Assembly (NCBI GenBank): GCA_028622995.1
Contig: JAJQJQ010000003.1
Coordinates: 434,001 to 498,000 of the forward strand
Source of the DNA: Panagrolaimus kolymaensis
Lineage: Eukaryota; Nematoda; Chromadorea; Rhabditida; Panagrolaimidae
Direction of reading: 5' to 3'
DNA: 64,000 bases
The notes below the pieces were generated by a model, which made no database searches, was not told the DNA's origin, and saw only the letters and a list, made by a program, of their open reading frames with translations. The translations under genes were made by a program, and so were the position numbers. Positions 47,751 through 60,860 of the stretch are shown here, piece after piece. Every line of letters begins with the position of its first letter. The stretch's first letter is position 1.

Positions 47751-48085
47751 ATGAAGCTTCTGATTATCCTTGCCATTATTTGCGCTTTCGCACTTATGGT
47801 TGTTGCAGTTGAAGAACAAAAACCATCTTCTCAAGCTCTTGCTCCTCAACAACTTGCTGTAAGTTTTTTACTTTCATCATTCAATTGTAAAACTCTCGGT
47901 ATTACAATAATTTCTGTTTTCAGGATAATGAACATGTTCGAGTTAATCGTGCTGCTCGCCGCAAAGGAAACAAAAAAAGTGGCCGTAAAGCAAAGAAAAC
48001 TTCTCGCAAAGGACGTAGTAAATTCAATAACAAATTATTTAACTTATCTCGAAAAAATCTCCTCAGACGTCGAAGTTTCAATTGA
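47751..48085 (+). CDS. Small secreted Lys/Arg-rich peptide, 89 aa
   Basis: Exons 47751-47858 and 47924-48085 give 89 aa. The first 20 residues (MKLLIILAIICAFALMVVAV) are a textbook signal peptide. A short acidic/Gln/Pro propeptide-like stretch follows (EEQKPSSQALAPQQ). After the intron the mature part is extremely basic: NRAARRKGNKKSGRKAKK, then TSRKGRSKFNN and LLRRRSFN. There are no cysteines after the signal. It could be a cationic antimicrobial-type peptide, a matrix peptide, or, in a plant parasite, a secreted protein with nuclear-localisation-like clusters. I do not recognise a family. It converges on the chimaerin gene 229 bp away. Confidence 0.75.
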
Positions 48086-48314
48086 GTTTATAAATAAAAC
48101 TTTTATTATTGATAAGTTCATTAAATTAAGTAAAAAATAAATAAAAGCAGAAGCAGTAGCACCATTGAAAGAGATCATACAAATTTCAATTATCGAGAAA
48201 AAAAAGTTTAAAAAAAGATATTTTAAAAAAACTGAGCAAATATAGGTATGATTAAATTATGTATGTTTTTGCAATAACAACAAAAACGACAATAAAAAAA
48301 CACCCGAAGATTTT

Positions 48315-49782
48315 TTAATCACTTGAGGGAATAACTTTAGGAGTGGTAATTAAAAAATATAGCAATTGATGTTGTTGAATAGGTAAAGCAGGTTTTTCGC
48401 CAGCACAAAAAATAGTTGGAGAAAAAATGGTTGCTAAATTTTCTGATGTCATTTTATTTATTGCACTAAATTTTGCTACTTCTCGAAGATGATTGAGAAG
48501 CACGCTGAAAGTGTAAGCATTGGCTTCATTGAGTTCTTCCAATTCGACTCTAAAAAATTGGACTTGTTACTCGACGAAGAAAAATGAAAAGTTTTAAAAT
48601 TACCTTAAATTTTTAATTTTTTCTCGATTATCATTTGATTCACTAAAAGCTATAAGAAGTGAACGAAAAACCGAATATGGTACAAGTTGTTGAGGTAATA
48701 ATCTCAAATATAATTTTAATAATCCACATACAGTATGAATATCTTCCACAGCGGATAAATCAACATTAACGCCCAAATCAAATTGTCTACGTAATTTTTC
48801 CATTTGTTCATGAGAACCCGAAACTCGATAAATTCCTTCGGTTTCTATTCCACGTCTTTCAACTTCATCAATACATTTAATTAGAACGGGTGGAACTCGG
48901 ACGGAATGAGCCATACAAAGAGTACTCAAATCCACGGCAAACATTCTTTTTACATATTTAGCTTCTGGACGACAATCATGTCCAGCTCTTTCACTGCAAC
49001 GTTTATGAGCGGCGAAGCCACAATCGGAGCATCGAACACCCTATAAATAAAAATTATGTTTAGGGCTTTCATTTTGGATTTCGACAGTAAAACTGACAAA
49101 CAATTATTTGCATTCGAATTATTTTTGCTTTGGTTACTTACTTGCTGAACTAAACCCCACATAAAATTTCGACAAAAATCACAATAATGTGGAATTTTAA
49201 ATGTAAAAGAGCCAAAATTATGTGGCCTTGGTTTGGGTGATTTTATTCTTGGTTGTAATGCTTCTTCATCGTTTCGATTATATTGCGAATATGGACTTTG
49301 TTCATATATAGCTTCATCAGCCATTTTCTTAATATATTCTGATGCATGTTTATCAATGAACATAGCTATCAACCCATCAGCAACAAGATGTTCAACGGTT
49401 TCAAATCGTTTTTCACCAACATAATGCATTCCATCGAAAAATAATTTATAATTAAGCACATTGTCATCAAATAATATACATAAAGTATATGCATTAGCTG
49501 ATCGCTTAGAAGCTCTAACTAAATATGATCCTTCGCCAGCTTTTTTTAGCATCTAAAAAATTAACAAGGAAAAACATTTATTTATAAAAAAAGGGAAATA
49601 AGTGTTTTTTGACAAACCTTTTCAGCATCAGGACGTTCAATAAGTCCATGAAATTCTTCATCATAACAAGCTGGTTTATTAAATATTCTTCGATTACATC
49701 GAACTAAAATGGGATGAGGAGCTTTTTCTTGTAATAAATATAAATTTTGTTTCCAATATCCTCCATCATCATCCACAGCCAT
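48315..49782 (-). CDS. chin-1: Chimaerin-type Rac GTPase-activating protein (SH2, C1, RhoGAP)
   Basis: Exons 49618-49782, 49142-49552, 48604-49040 and 48315-48549 give 415 aa. The SH2 domain spans about residues 40-140 (EEFHGLIERPDAEK, GSYLVRASKRSANAYTL, LNYKLFFDGMHYVGEKRFE). The diacylglycerol-binding C1 domain is at about 175-225 (HNFGSFTFKIPHYCDFCRNFMWG, CSDCGFAAHKRCSERAGHDC). The RhoGAP domain (about 230-415) carries the arginine finger in EGIYRVSGS and the KMTSENLATIFSP helix. Chimaerins are recruited to membranes by diacylglycerol and switch off Rac. Domain order and length match alpha-2/beta-2 chimaerin and C. elegans CHIN-1. Confidence 0.95.
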
Positions 49783-52585
49783 TTATAAAAATATTAATAA
49801 TAATAATTAAATTGCGAATATGCAAATTTGAGAAGATTTTGTAACTTAAAAATTTTGTTATTGTTTTAAACCCCGACTCGACCGATGGACATGAGGATAT
49901 ATTGGTTTTTCTTTTTTTTCGGCCAAGAAAAAGAAGATGTTGGTTTGTTTTAAACTAAAAAAGTACAATTCGCTTCGAAACATCCATTCATTCATTTCAA
50001 TTGTCCATTTTTTTTTATTTGGTTGGTTGGTTGATGGTGGTGCATCTGCTGTTTTTGTGTATGTATCTCATCATCATCGTTTTTCTTTTGAATTTTTTTT
50101 TTGCTTGTCCATTTTTTATTTTTGTCTCCGCTGCTACTTTTTGCTTGTTATTGCCTCTTTTTTGCGCACTCCACTCTATAACTAACTTCTCATTTTTCCA
50201 CTTCTTCATGTTTACCTCATTCTTTTTTTTAATCCATGTTTTTTTAGTTTTATGAAAAACAAGAAAAAAATTTTTAATACTTTTTTGCAATAATATTTTT
50301 TTCATGTTTAATTTTTGCAAAGGTTTAATTATATTTTTCCTCAATGCTACCAGCAAAAAATAAAAATAAAGAAGAATAAAATTTTGTTTCTTTTTTTTCT
50401 TCCTATCCTCTTAAACTCGTGCTTCCTCTCTCTTTATGTTTTTAGTTTTTTTTGCTGTTGCTTGATTTGGCTAATTTATATTTTGTAAGAAAAGCATTAA
50501 AAAGACATACCCAGTAATTCTTGTAAGGATTTTCAATGCCATCCATGAAAAGCTTTTTCTTTTTTGTGCTTTGCCTGCCTACTTATTTGCCAATCTTTTT
50601 TTGTGCTTCATTGCTCTCAGAAAAAAATAGGTAGTTCTATTTTAAACCATAGATTTTTTGAATAACTAATTTCAAAAATTGTCTCTTTCTAGTTTTCTAT
50701 TAACTAACTAACAAAAAAAAGAAAAAGAAAAAAAGTATGTTCAAACTTAAATTTTTATTGTTTTGACAAACAAAAAACATAAATTAAATAAAAAAATCCT
50801 TGAAAATTGATACCTTTAAGACGACTACTTTTTTTATTTAAAGATTAACGAAAAGGAAGAGCAATGCAAAAGAAAAAAGTTTTTTTGTGGTTTCAAAGAA
50901 ATTTGTCAGTTGTTGTTTGTTTGTTGGCCCAACAGAAAAAACACATGTTTACTTTTTTTTTTTGAAGCAAAGAAATAAACTTCCATGGATTTTAAGCAAT
51001 GTAAGCTTTTGCTTTCGCCTGCTTGGTTTGTTTTTTTAATAAACCAATGAAACATAAAAAGATTTTTTCTTCTTCTTTCTCATTAATAGAACACGACGAG
51101 ATTCTGATAACTAAAAACATAGGAGAGAGAGCATTTTGAAAAGAAAAAAAGCAAAGATGGCATAAAGATACAAAAAACGAGAGGAAGAAGAAGAACATCT
51201 AAAAAAGCGTCTTTTTTTTCTTCATTTTCATTTTTTATTTTATAAAAAAGGAGAAATGAAGCGAATTGAAAGTAGCAACAACAACCGCAGAAATAGCATA
51301 GCAAAGCTGAAGCGCGTGTCCTTCCATTGCTTGCTAGTTGATGGTGGTTGGAGAAGAGAGCGCTCGGTTAACTAACTAACTACTAGGGACTGCGGCAACG
51401 TTGGCTTCAAGCAGCTACTACAACGGCCGCGGCCGCCGAAACTTTGTGAGACGTGGCTTGCTTGCTTGTCGTTTCCCTTCTTTAGCTAGTGGTAGTAGTG
51501 CTATGCAAAAGAAAAAGGAAAGAATAAAGCAGGCGGTCCTTTTTTTTACTCTTGAAGGAAAAATAGAGAAAAAAAATATGAAGAAGAAGAAAAACTTTGA
51601 CTGAGTTTTTAAGGTTTCAGTTTTTTTTTTTCTTCTGTTTCCTTCTTTTTCTAGTAAAAAGTTTTGAGATTTCCGGTGGAGAAAAAAAAAGAAACTAACA
51701 AATCTAAAGCATGATTTGGTCACTTCATTATTCTTTCTTTTTTCATTGCTCTTCTTTTTTTAATTAATTTTAAAAACAATTAAGATAAAATAAAAAAGAT
51801 ACGTATTATCACGCGAAAAAAATATATACATAAGCTCCTTGTTTTCTTTTTATTTTTTTTAATGAACTCACGCACGCAACACTCTGCAGTTAATTTTTTT
51901 CTTTATATCCAAGCAAGCAATCAAAACAAGAGCCTTTAAAAACAGACGATGACTATTCCTTTTAACACTTTTTCATACCGTCATTTTTGCTTTCCTTTTT
52001 TATCAACATAGAATTGATTTTCTTCGAAAACTGTCTCTCTCCCATCATTTTTTATGTTATCATCAAAGGCCAGGAGACAACAGGAATTTTATTTATGCTA
52101 AGTGCCTTGATATCATTCAACAACCATCATTTTTTCGTGCTTTTGATTTTTATGCTTTTTATACGTATGTGTTTTTCTTCTTCTTTTTATTTTATTTATG
52201 TTTAGTCGTGTTTTTTTTTTATTGTTGTCGTCAAAAGGTGTAAAGAACTGATCAAAATTTTAATCATAGTAAAAAAATAAAAATAATAGGGAATCGAAGG
52301 AAAAAAAATTGAAAGCACTCGCCAGCAGCAACACTACCAACAACCTTCCTAGCACACGATGTTATGCAGCATTTTTTCTGTTGTAGAAGACATCATCGTT
52401 AAAACCAAAAACAATAATTCACATTTCCTTTCTGGTGCTATAGAAGCAGAAGCTATTATTATTGCCACAGCAGTCGCTGTGGTTTAGTTATTTTTCTTTA
52501 CCTTTTTCTGGCTTCTCCATATTATTTTTTCTTAAATGCCAACTTAAATTTATTTTAATAATTATTTTATTTATTTCAAAAAAAG
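49783..52585. other. Intergenic region between divergent chin-1 and RdgB-type genes
   Basis: 2.8 kb of A/T-rich sequence with no convincing coding exon. A conspicuously GC-rich patch lies at about 51390-51475, containing GCGGCCGC-type sequence. It may mark a promoter or a non-coding 5' exon of the plus-strand gene. Confidence 0.45.
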
Positions 52586-55500
52586 ATGTTAATAAAAGAA
52601 TATCGAATATTATTTCCCATGTCGGTGGAGGAATACAAAATTGGACAACTTTATATGATTCAGGTGAGCTTAAAAAATATTTTTTAGAAAATCCAAGATT
52701 TAATTTGAATTTTTGTAGAAAATGTCAAGACTAGAGTCCGAAGTTGATGGTGGAGTTGAAATCATCACCAATGAGCCATATGATGATGGTCCAGGCGGAA
52801 TTGGACAATATACATTTAAAATTTATCATGTTGGAAATAAAATTCCTTGTAAGTTTTTTTCCTTTCCAAAATTAGCCTTTTTCATTTTTAATTACCTAAA
52901 AACACTAAAAATTTAGTTGTCAACTTCATTTTATTTTTTGATTTTTGACTGTAAAAATTTTTCTTATTTTTTTTTGCTAATAGAAAAAAGGGCTTATTTA
53001 TATATTTTTTGTTCCTAAAAAAGGCTTCCCTTTTTACTCTCTTTTTTGAAGCAAACAGCACGAGAGACATACATACTAATTTATAGCATGGATAAGAAAT
53101 GTCTTACCCAGTGCCGCATTACAAGCTAATGAAGAAGCATGGAATGCATATCCATTTACACGAACAAGATATTCTTCACCATTAATGGATCGATTTAGTA
53201 TTGAAATAGAGACATTATATTTTAATGATACTGGTACACAAGATAATGTATTTAAATTAACGGGATCTGAATTAAAAAATAGAGTCGTGGGTATGTGGCA
53301 AAAAATTTAAAGGATTAGAATAATTGTATTTTGTCGTTTGCTTTTTAGATGTAATAGATTTTGTTAAAGATGGCCATCATCATGAGTATTCAGAAGATGA
53401 AAATCCAAAATTATATAGAAGTTCTAAAACCGGTCGAGGCCCTTTAACAAATGAATGGGTCAAAGAATATTCAAAAAATGGTAAAATGATTATGTGCGCC
53501 TATAAATTATGTAAAGTTGAATTTCGTTATTGGGGAATGCAAACGAGAATCGAACGATGGATTCATGATTTAGCGCTGAGGGTAAGACAAAGAAGTTTTG
53601 AAATGTGTAAACAAATATTTTTGTTTTTTCTAGTCGATGCTTTTAAAATCCCATTTAAAAGCTTGGATATGGCAAGATGAATGGGTCGATTTAACGCTTC
53701 AAGATATTCGAAAGCTCGAAAATGAAACGGCACTATATCTTTCAAAAGTAATGTCAAATACAAAATCAAAAGAAAATCTTCATGACTCTGATTCATCATC
53801 GGATATCTTTTTTGATTGTTATGATGGTTCGCCATCAACTTCAACAAAGCCTTCGTTAATTAGGTTTGTAGCTTTTAAACTTCAAAAAAGTAAAAACTTT
53901 TTATATTTTTTAGATGGAGTTCTGAACTTTTAATTAATGAAGGTGATTCACCTCCATCAACTCCAAAGCTTCCAAATTCTTCCCTTCTCGTCTTAGTTTT
54001 TCATGGCGATGTATATCCAGAAAGTTCAGCCGATTCAAAAACCACTGATTCCAATACTCTTCGCTCAACGTTGGATTCATTAGTTCTAAATCATTATCCT
54101 CAATTAAAAAATAAAGTCCATATTCGGAGAGTTACATGTGGATCAGAATTAAGTAAAGCAGTGGCTAATTTAAGTTCGCTATCGCCTACTTTTGGAGCTT
54201 TTCATCCTTCGTTATCGTTATTACTTGCAGCTGGAAATCAACTTAATGAAGCGGTGGAAGGAACCATAGCAAAAGCAAATAAAGCTGTGGAAGATTTTTA
54301 TAATTCACCAGAAGGAAAAAACTTTTCGGGTGAAATTTTTGTTGTTGGAGATTGTATTGGCGGAATTCTAATGTATGAAATGCTATGTCAGCGATCATCG
54401 AATTTCAATCATCTTCCAGTTTCTCGGCATTCAAGTTCCTTATCAGCTCAATCCAGACCCATTCCAGAAGGGAAAGAAGATAAATGGTCGCTACATGATT
54501 TTGAAAATAATACTATTCATTCATATGCACCAAGGCCAATAACATCATCAAGAAATTTATCTGCCCCGCCAATGTCAGCTCCACCTTTGCATCAAACAGC
54601 AAGAAAAAAGATTTCAACATGTTCTATAGACCCACTGGAATATAGTGGAGATGGCACTCTTCATCCATCAGAAAATAATTCAACTAACAATTTACATTTA
54701 AACTTTCGACCAAGCACCGCTTTTTTGCTTGGCTGTCCGTTAGCTTTAATTTTAATGCAACAAAAACTCAATGGTCGAGAAGTTGAAGGATTGGATTGCA
54801 ATCAATTATTCAACCTTTTTTATACTCTTGATAGTTGTGGCGCTCGATTGGAGCCAGTACTTAATTATCAATTAGCTATTCTTCCAGCTGTTAGTGTGCC
54901 GCGATATCAACGCTTTCCATTGGGCGATGGCCGTCATCTCATGTTTGATCAAGCCACATCTTTATGTAATTGTGCAACTTTATGGGGTCCTCGTCGGGTT
55001 GATCATTTACTTTATTGCCCACCTGAAATGGTAGCCCTTCCATCTTCAGCTTTACCCAATATTTTACATGCTTCATATTGGGAAAGTAAAGATGTAGGCG
55101 CATTTATTTTGAGACAATTTGTTCGAACTGACGACGCCCATGCTGCTGCATCATTTTCAATTACGGGTGCTTCCAATGTTCCACTAAACATTGAACTGCC
55201 TTCTCCACAATGGAACCGAAGGAGAACGAGATTTAAAGTAACCAATTTATCTGCTAATCATCGAGCCAATGATATTATTGTTGTGGAAGGTTCTGATCAA
55301 ATAATTCACGCTAAATTTTGTTATGGTCCAATGGATTTAGTTACACTTTCAAGAGAAAAAATTTTAGTTTGTGTTTGTCCATATGGTGGAGAATGGTATT
55401 TAAATAGCGAAGAATACACGGATGCTCATGGAAAATTAATAGTAAATTTAAAAAAGCAACAACTTCCTATTGGAATTCATACCGTTAAAATGCTAGTTGC

Positions 55501-56200
55501 TGGTGATCACTCTTATTTGGATATGTATATTGCCGTAGTTCCACCTGAAACTCATTGCGTTGTATTTAGTATTGATGGGTCCCTTACGGGTTCGGTTTCT
55601 GTCACAGGGCGAGATCCACGTGTTCGACCAGGTGCAGTTGATGTTGTTCGATATTGGCAACAACAAGGGTATTTAATCCTTTATGTTAGTGCTAGACCTG
55701 ATATGCAACAAAAGGTAGTTGGTTCATGGCTTGCTCAACATAATTTTCCCCATGGTTTATTATTTTTTACTCCTTCACTTTCGACGGAACCTTTGCGACA
55801 TAAAACTCAACATTTGAGGCATTTAATCGACCTGGGAATTAAAATTCAAGCAGCATATGGAAGTAATAAAGATGTTCCCGTTTACGCAAATGCCGGGATT
55901 GAACCTGAACGAATTTTCTCTGTTTCAAATAATAAACGACGTGGATGTATTTCGCTTGAAGATGGTTATGCTCAACATTTACATGATTTACATGCAGGAC
56001 GAATATCGGTTGCTCAATTAAATGTTCCTACTTCATTAATTCTTGATAATAATTATTTTACTCCTACTAATCAACGATCCAATGCCGCTTCACGTTTAAT
56101 ACAAAGAACTCATTCATTTACACCTCGAAGTGGAAAATATGATAGTTTTAATAGTCATCAAAATAAAAAAAGTAGTCAAATTTCTATTATAACTCGGTGA
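52586..56200 (+). CDS. pitp-1: RdgB/Nir-type phosphatidylinositol transfer protein (PITP, DDHD, LNS2)
   Basis: Six exons (52586-52663, 52719-52848, 53087-53290, 53349-53581, 53634-53863, 53914-56200) give 1053 aa. The PITP domain (about 1-265) begins MLIKEYRILFPMSVEEYKIGQLYMIQ and contains YKLCKVEFRYWGMQ and WQDEW. An acidic tract with DIFFDCYDG is a good FFAT motif for VAP on the ER. The DDHD domain includes VVGDCIGGILMYEML (lipase-like GxCxG elbow) and STAFLLGCPLA. The LNS2 domain has FSIDGSLTGSVSVTGRDP and QHNFPHGLLFF, which sense phosphatidic acid. The protein moves PI to the plasma membrane at ER contact sites during PLC signalling. Length and order agree with Nir2/RdgB. Confidence 0.95.
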
Positions 56201-56500
56201 AGAAGAGCTTAAAAAGATACTACTAACATTCCAAAAGTTAAAAGCTATTATAAACGTATAAATTTATTTTTTCCACCATTTTTGTCTTTTTTTTCTTATT
56301 ATCATTCCTTGCTTCCTTTTTTGTTTCTGTATTCCGGTGAAATTTTTTTATATAACTTATTGAGATTCATCCATTTTTGTAATTTTTGATGTTTTAAACT
56401 TGATGTAAATATAAATGTAATAAAAAATAGTTTATATCAATACATAATTTTTTGTATTTAAAATAACCAACAACAATTTAAAAAAATAGTTTTGAGAACT

Positions 56501-59500
56501 TCAAGTATAAGCAAAATGTGAAAATTGGCTAGATCTAGGTGATGTATAATCTTGTCGCGACCATCCCATCATTTCTAAATGGTATTTATTTCTTCGAGCA
56601 GTCCTAAAAAAATTTGTGTTTTTTATCTTTTGAATAAAAAAGTCTTAAACTTACTGTCTTCTTTTACAACAATAAACGAGTAAAGCTATTAATAAAATAA
56701 ACCATATTATGAATAATGCGGCAGGCAATAATATCACGACAGCTAAAACAAAATTTTTCTCTTTGTTTATTTTTAAATTTTAAAAGTTTGTTATTACCTG
56801 TAAAATAATTATCATCATCTCTCTCAATAGTTGATTCTTCAATAATAGAATTATCAATATCAGTATATTCATTTCCAAATGGTTCTTTAGGTTCCTTGGG
56901 TTTAAATGGAGTTTTTGGTCTTTTGGTTAAAGTTATGATTGGTCTGGGAACTGCGGTTGTTGTGGTGGTTGTTTCAGCTGGAGCAGTGACTTCAGAACTA
57001 ATCCAATTATTCATAACAAATGGATGTTCATCAACTGTTTCAATGCTGCGACTTTCAGAAAGATTAGGGTCAACAAAAATTCTGCCAGTTGTTTTTGTCG
57101 GCCAAGTTGTAAATGTAGTTGTAGTTTCAACTTTTTTCGGAGCAGTGGTAGTTGGCTCTTCATGATTGCAAATATATCCATCTCCAGTAAATCCTGGATT
57201 GCAAAAACAATAAGGCTCTCCTTCATTCGTCTGGCAAAAAGCGTGAGCTGAACATTGTCGACCAAATTTGAGTTGGCATTTGTCAAGTTCAACACAACTA
57301 AATCCATCACCAACAAAATTAGTTTTACATTTGCATTCATAACCTCCGGGAATATTCGAACAATTTGCATCTTGATGACATTTAGCTGCACCTTCAACAC
57401 ATTCATCAATATCTTCATAACAATTAATTCCACGAAAACCTGGAGCACATCTTGAGTTTGCACAATAACCCGTGCCAAAATCACATGGAACTCCATCAGC
57501 ACAATGGCATTTATTAACACAATCAAAGCCCCAAGTTCCTGCAGGACAATCTTGTTGACAAAGTGGAGGACCCAGTTGACCAGCTGGGCATGAAATGAGG
57601 CCAGAAGCTCGATCAACTCGATAAGTCCATTTTCCTCGTTGAACAATGTTAGAATTATGAGCGAGCAATTCAGTGGGAATATTAAAAAATCCATTGCTTG
57701 ATGAAATTCCTGCTGTAGCTCCATTTGTATTTTCAATTTTTTCATAAAGGAAAGTAACATAAGTAGCATTTTTGCTTTTAGCTAAAACAACTTGAAAAGC
57801 CAAACCATTATTGTCTTCTTTGAAATTAGTGATATATAAAGTTTTAGCACGGAAATCAGACTGTTTAAATTTGTTTTGAACTGTTAAAGATGCTCGAGTT
57901 AAAAGGGAATAAATACTGGCATCTCTTTCATTAATTTCAATAAATGTGACATTTGCAGCAGCAGCAGAAGTAGATGAGCGATAAAATGGAAAAAGTGCAA
58001 TGGAACGAATTTCAGAAATATCAGGAATTGGTCCATAAAATGGCCGATCGAAACTTATAACTCCATTATTTGAAATATAAAGTTTTTCATATTTGTTTCC
58101 AAACATGGTAATTGGATCATCAAGTGCAATGGGAGCATTGGAAATAGGTGAAGCTCCATTGGTTGGGAATAAAATAGTTTCATGACATTCAATTCCATTT
58201 CCAACAAATCCATCTATGCAATCACATTTAAATGTGCCTTCAACATTCGTGCATAAAGCTGCAGCATCACAAGGATTATGCAAACATTCATTAATATCAG
58301 TGCAAACTTTTCCAAGCTTTTCATAACCTTCCAAACATTCGCAACGATAACTTCCAATTTCATTGACGCAAGTAGATTTTGAGCCGCAAAAGAAGTCACT
58401 ATTATCGCATTCATTAACATCGTGACAAACTGTTTCTGGATCTCCTTTGAAGCCTTCCTTGCATTGACATTCATAGCCACCAATGGTATTCACGCAAGTG
58501 GTGGTATTTCCTCCCTTGCAAGAAACAATGCCTTCATCACATTCATCAACATCTTTACAACCTGTGGAAGTTGCTATAAACCCGACATTGCAGACACATT
58601 GATATGAGCCGAGAGTATTTTGACAAATTGCATGTTCACCACAAGTAAGGAAATTGGAACATTCATCGACGTCCTCGCAAATCTAAAAATCAAAGTTAAT
58701 AAGGATCTAAAAATTTAAAATGTACCAATCCATTTCCTTTCCATCCAATATTACATTGACATCGTCCATTCATGCAAGTAGCTTCAGGAGCACAATTTGA
58801 ACACAATTCTATTTTTTGCTTAGGTGATATTGGAGTAACTTCAAATGTAATAGGTCGGGCTCGGGTTGTTGTTGGCCTTGGAGTTGTGGTTGTTGTTGTA
58901 GTTTCAAATGGAGTTTCAAAAATAGCTATAGTTGGTCGAATTCTTCGAGTTGTTGGTTTTTGAGTAGTTTCTTGAGTAGGCAATTGAGGATTTAAAGACA
59001 TCACTGGCACAGCTATAGTAGCTGAATTTCCTGCAACTTCAGGATGTCCATGATCTGCATTACCCAAACATGAATTTGTTTTGTTATCATATTCAAAGCA
59101 TAAACAAAGATAAGCACCAGGAGTATTTACACAATCTGGTTGTTCTGATGGACATAAATTAGAATTTATTTCACATTCATCTATATCCTCATCACATATT
59201 GGTGCCCCCGTCCATCCTGGATTGCATTTAGCATCCGGGCATTCTCCTGTTTCAGTATTGCATGGATTTCCATCCGCGCAATGACATTGTTTTGAACAAT
59301 CTAAATACCATTGAGTTGGAAGGCATGAATCCACGCATTCCAATCCTTGAAAACCAGCACCACAAAGATAAATTTGTTCTGAATCTATTCGAAATAGCCA
59401 TTCTCCGGGTATACCGATATTAGATTTTTCTACTAACTGTATAGCCTCAGGCGTTCCAGAACCTGGGAGTGCAAAATATGTTGATGTCTCATCATCGCTC

Positions 59501-60860
59501 GTGAACCCTGCCTATAAATGAATGGAATATGACATTTTTTGAAATGAATAAAGAAAAAAATGGGGAGAAAGAAAAGGATGAAAATTAACGAAAAACATAA
59601 AATTCAGGATAAATGGATGCGTTCGAAAAAAAAGAAGAGAAAGAACAAATTTGATCAGTCACATTTACAAAATCCTTTTTGCATCTATCACATCCACAAA
59701 AAAAGAAGGAGAAAGAATGGATATCGGGTCGTTTTTATTTATTTGAAATTGCGCCGCAAACGACCTTCATTTGCATATTTTTTTTTTATTAAAATTTGAT
59801 CAAAAAAATTTGCTTCTGGTTTTTTTTTATATTTGCAACAAAAAAGCGAATTTTTTTTCTTGCAAAAAAGGAATCGTTACTTTCATTTTTTTATTCTTTT
59901 AACTTACCACTGCATCCGAATGTGTAGTTAATTTACTATAAACAATGTGTGCAAAACAACCACTGTCACCAAGGATGAGAGCAAGTTGGAAAACGTTTGC
60001 ATCAGAATTCTAAAAAAACACAATGACCTCATTTTTTCTTCAAAAATGTTAATCAAATAATGATGACTCACTCCATCGATAGTTTCCCAAGTGATTATTG
60101 CAACAGAAGATGGACGAAATTCTGAGCCATATCGATATTGAATATTTACTTCATTTTGAGCAACATTAAGAATACTTGGATCTGAACTTTCTCGAAAATA
60201 AACTTTTCCCGCTTTTGTTTTCTTCCAATAAACTGCAATTAAGGGAGTTGGGCCATTTCCATCAGAGCCAGATAAACTAACAAATCCATCTTTGTGAACA
60301 TACAAAGAATTATAAGTATGGTCCAAAAGTTTTAAAGGTGTCTCCAAATTAAATGCAGTTGGATCAACTTGCACAAGTTTATCTTCTTTTGTCGGGCCAT
60401 AAGGATATAGCCTTGCACTAAATATATATGGAACAGTAATATTGAGATCGATTTGGGATGATGAGCCACTGGTGTTTCCACCATCAACTTGTCTTCTATG
60501 CCGAAATCCTGAAAAACCCCAAAATAGAAAAAATACATTACATTTAAAAAAAATTAATGATAAAATCAAAAAAGTGCAAAAAAACGAAAGGGGTTAATAG
60601 CAAATTAAGAACACGATGTTGTTCTTTAATTTTTTCCCTCTCTTTTTTTTCTGTGAAAAAACTGGATAAATAAAACTCTTACTTTCAAACTCTCAAAATG
60701 GAAAATGGATAATATTTATGTCAAGAGTAGTGGTAAAAAAAGAGGGAGAAAAATAGAAAAAAAGTATGTAAATAAAAAAATAAAAAACTGTACCTTGGTT
60801 GCATAAAATTTTCTGTACCAAAAATAATAATAAAAATTTAAATAATATTAATTTTTTCAT
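56501..60860 (-). CDS. dex-1: DEX-1-like transmembrane protein with two nidogen and multiple EGF domains
   Basis: Seven exons (60794-60860, 60072-60508, 59908-60009, 58726-59511, 56798-58682, 56655-56742, 56501-56603) give 1155 aa. A signal peptide (LILFKFLLLFLVQKILC) precedes a first NIDO domain. Cys-rich EGF-like modules (CHCADGNPCN), a calcium-binding EGF (DIDECEINSN) and a Thr/Pro-rich mucin-like segment follow. A run of calcium-binding EGFs comes next (EDVDEC, KDVDEC, HDVNEC, TDINEC), then a second NIDO domain (about 57600-58150), more EGF modules, and another Thr-rich stalk. One transmembrane helix (AVVILLPAALFIIWFILLIALLVYCC) leads to a short basic tail. In C. elegans DEX-1 works with the ZP protein DYF-7 in dendrite anchoring and in alae formation. 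Orthology is probable, not proven. Confidence 0.85.

Noticed and set aside
50015..50356. 113-codon Lys/Asn-rich minus-strand frame
   Set aside because: It is the complement of T-rich intergenic DNA, with no recognisable domain.
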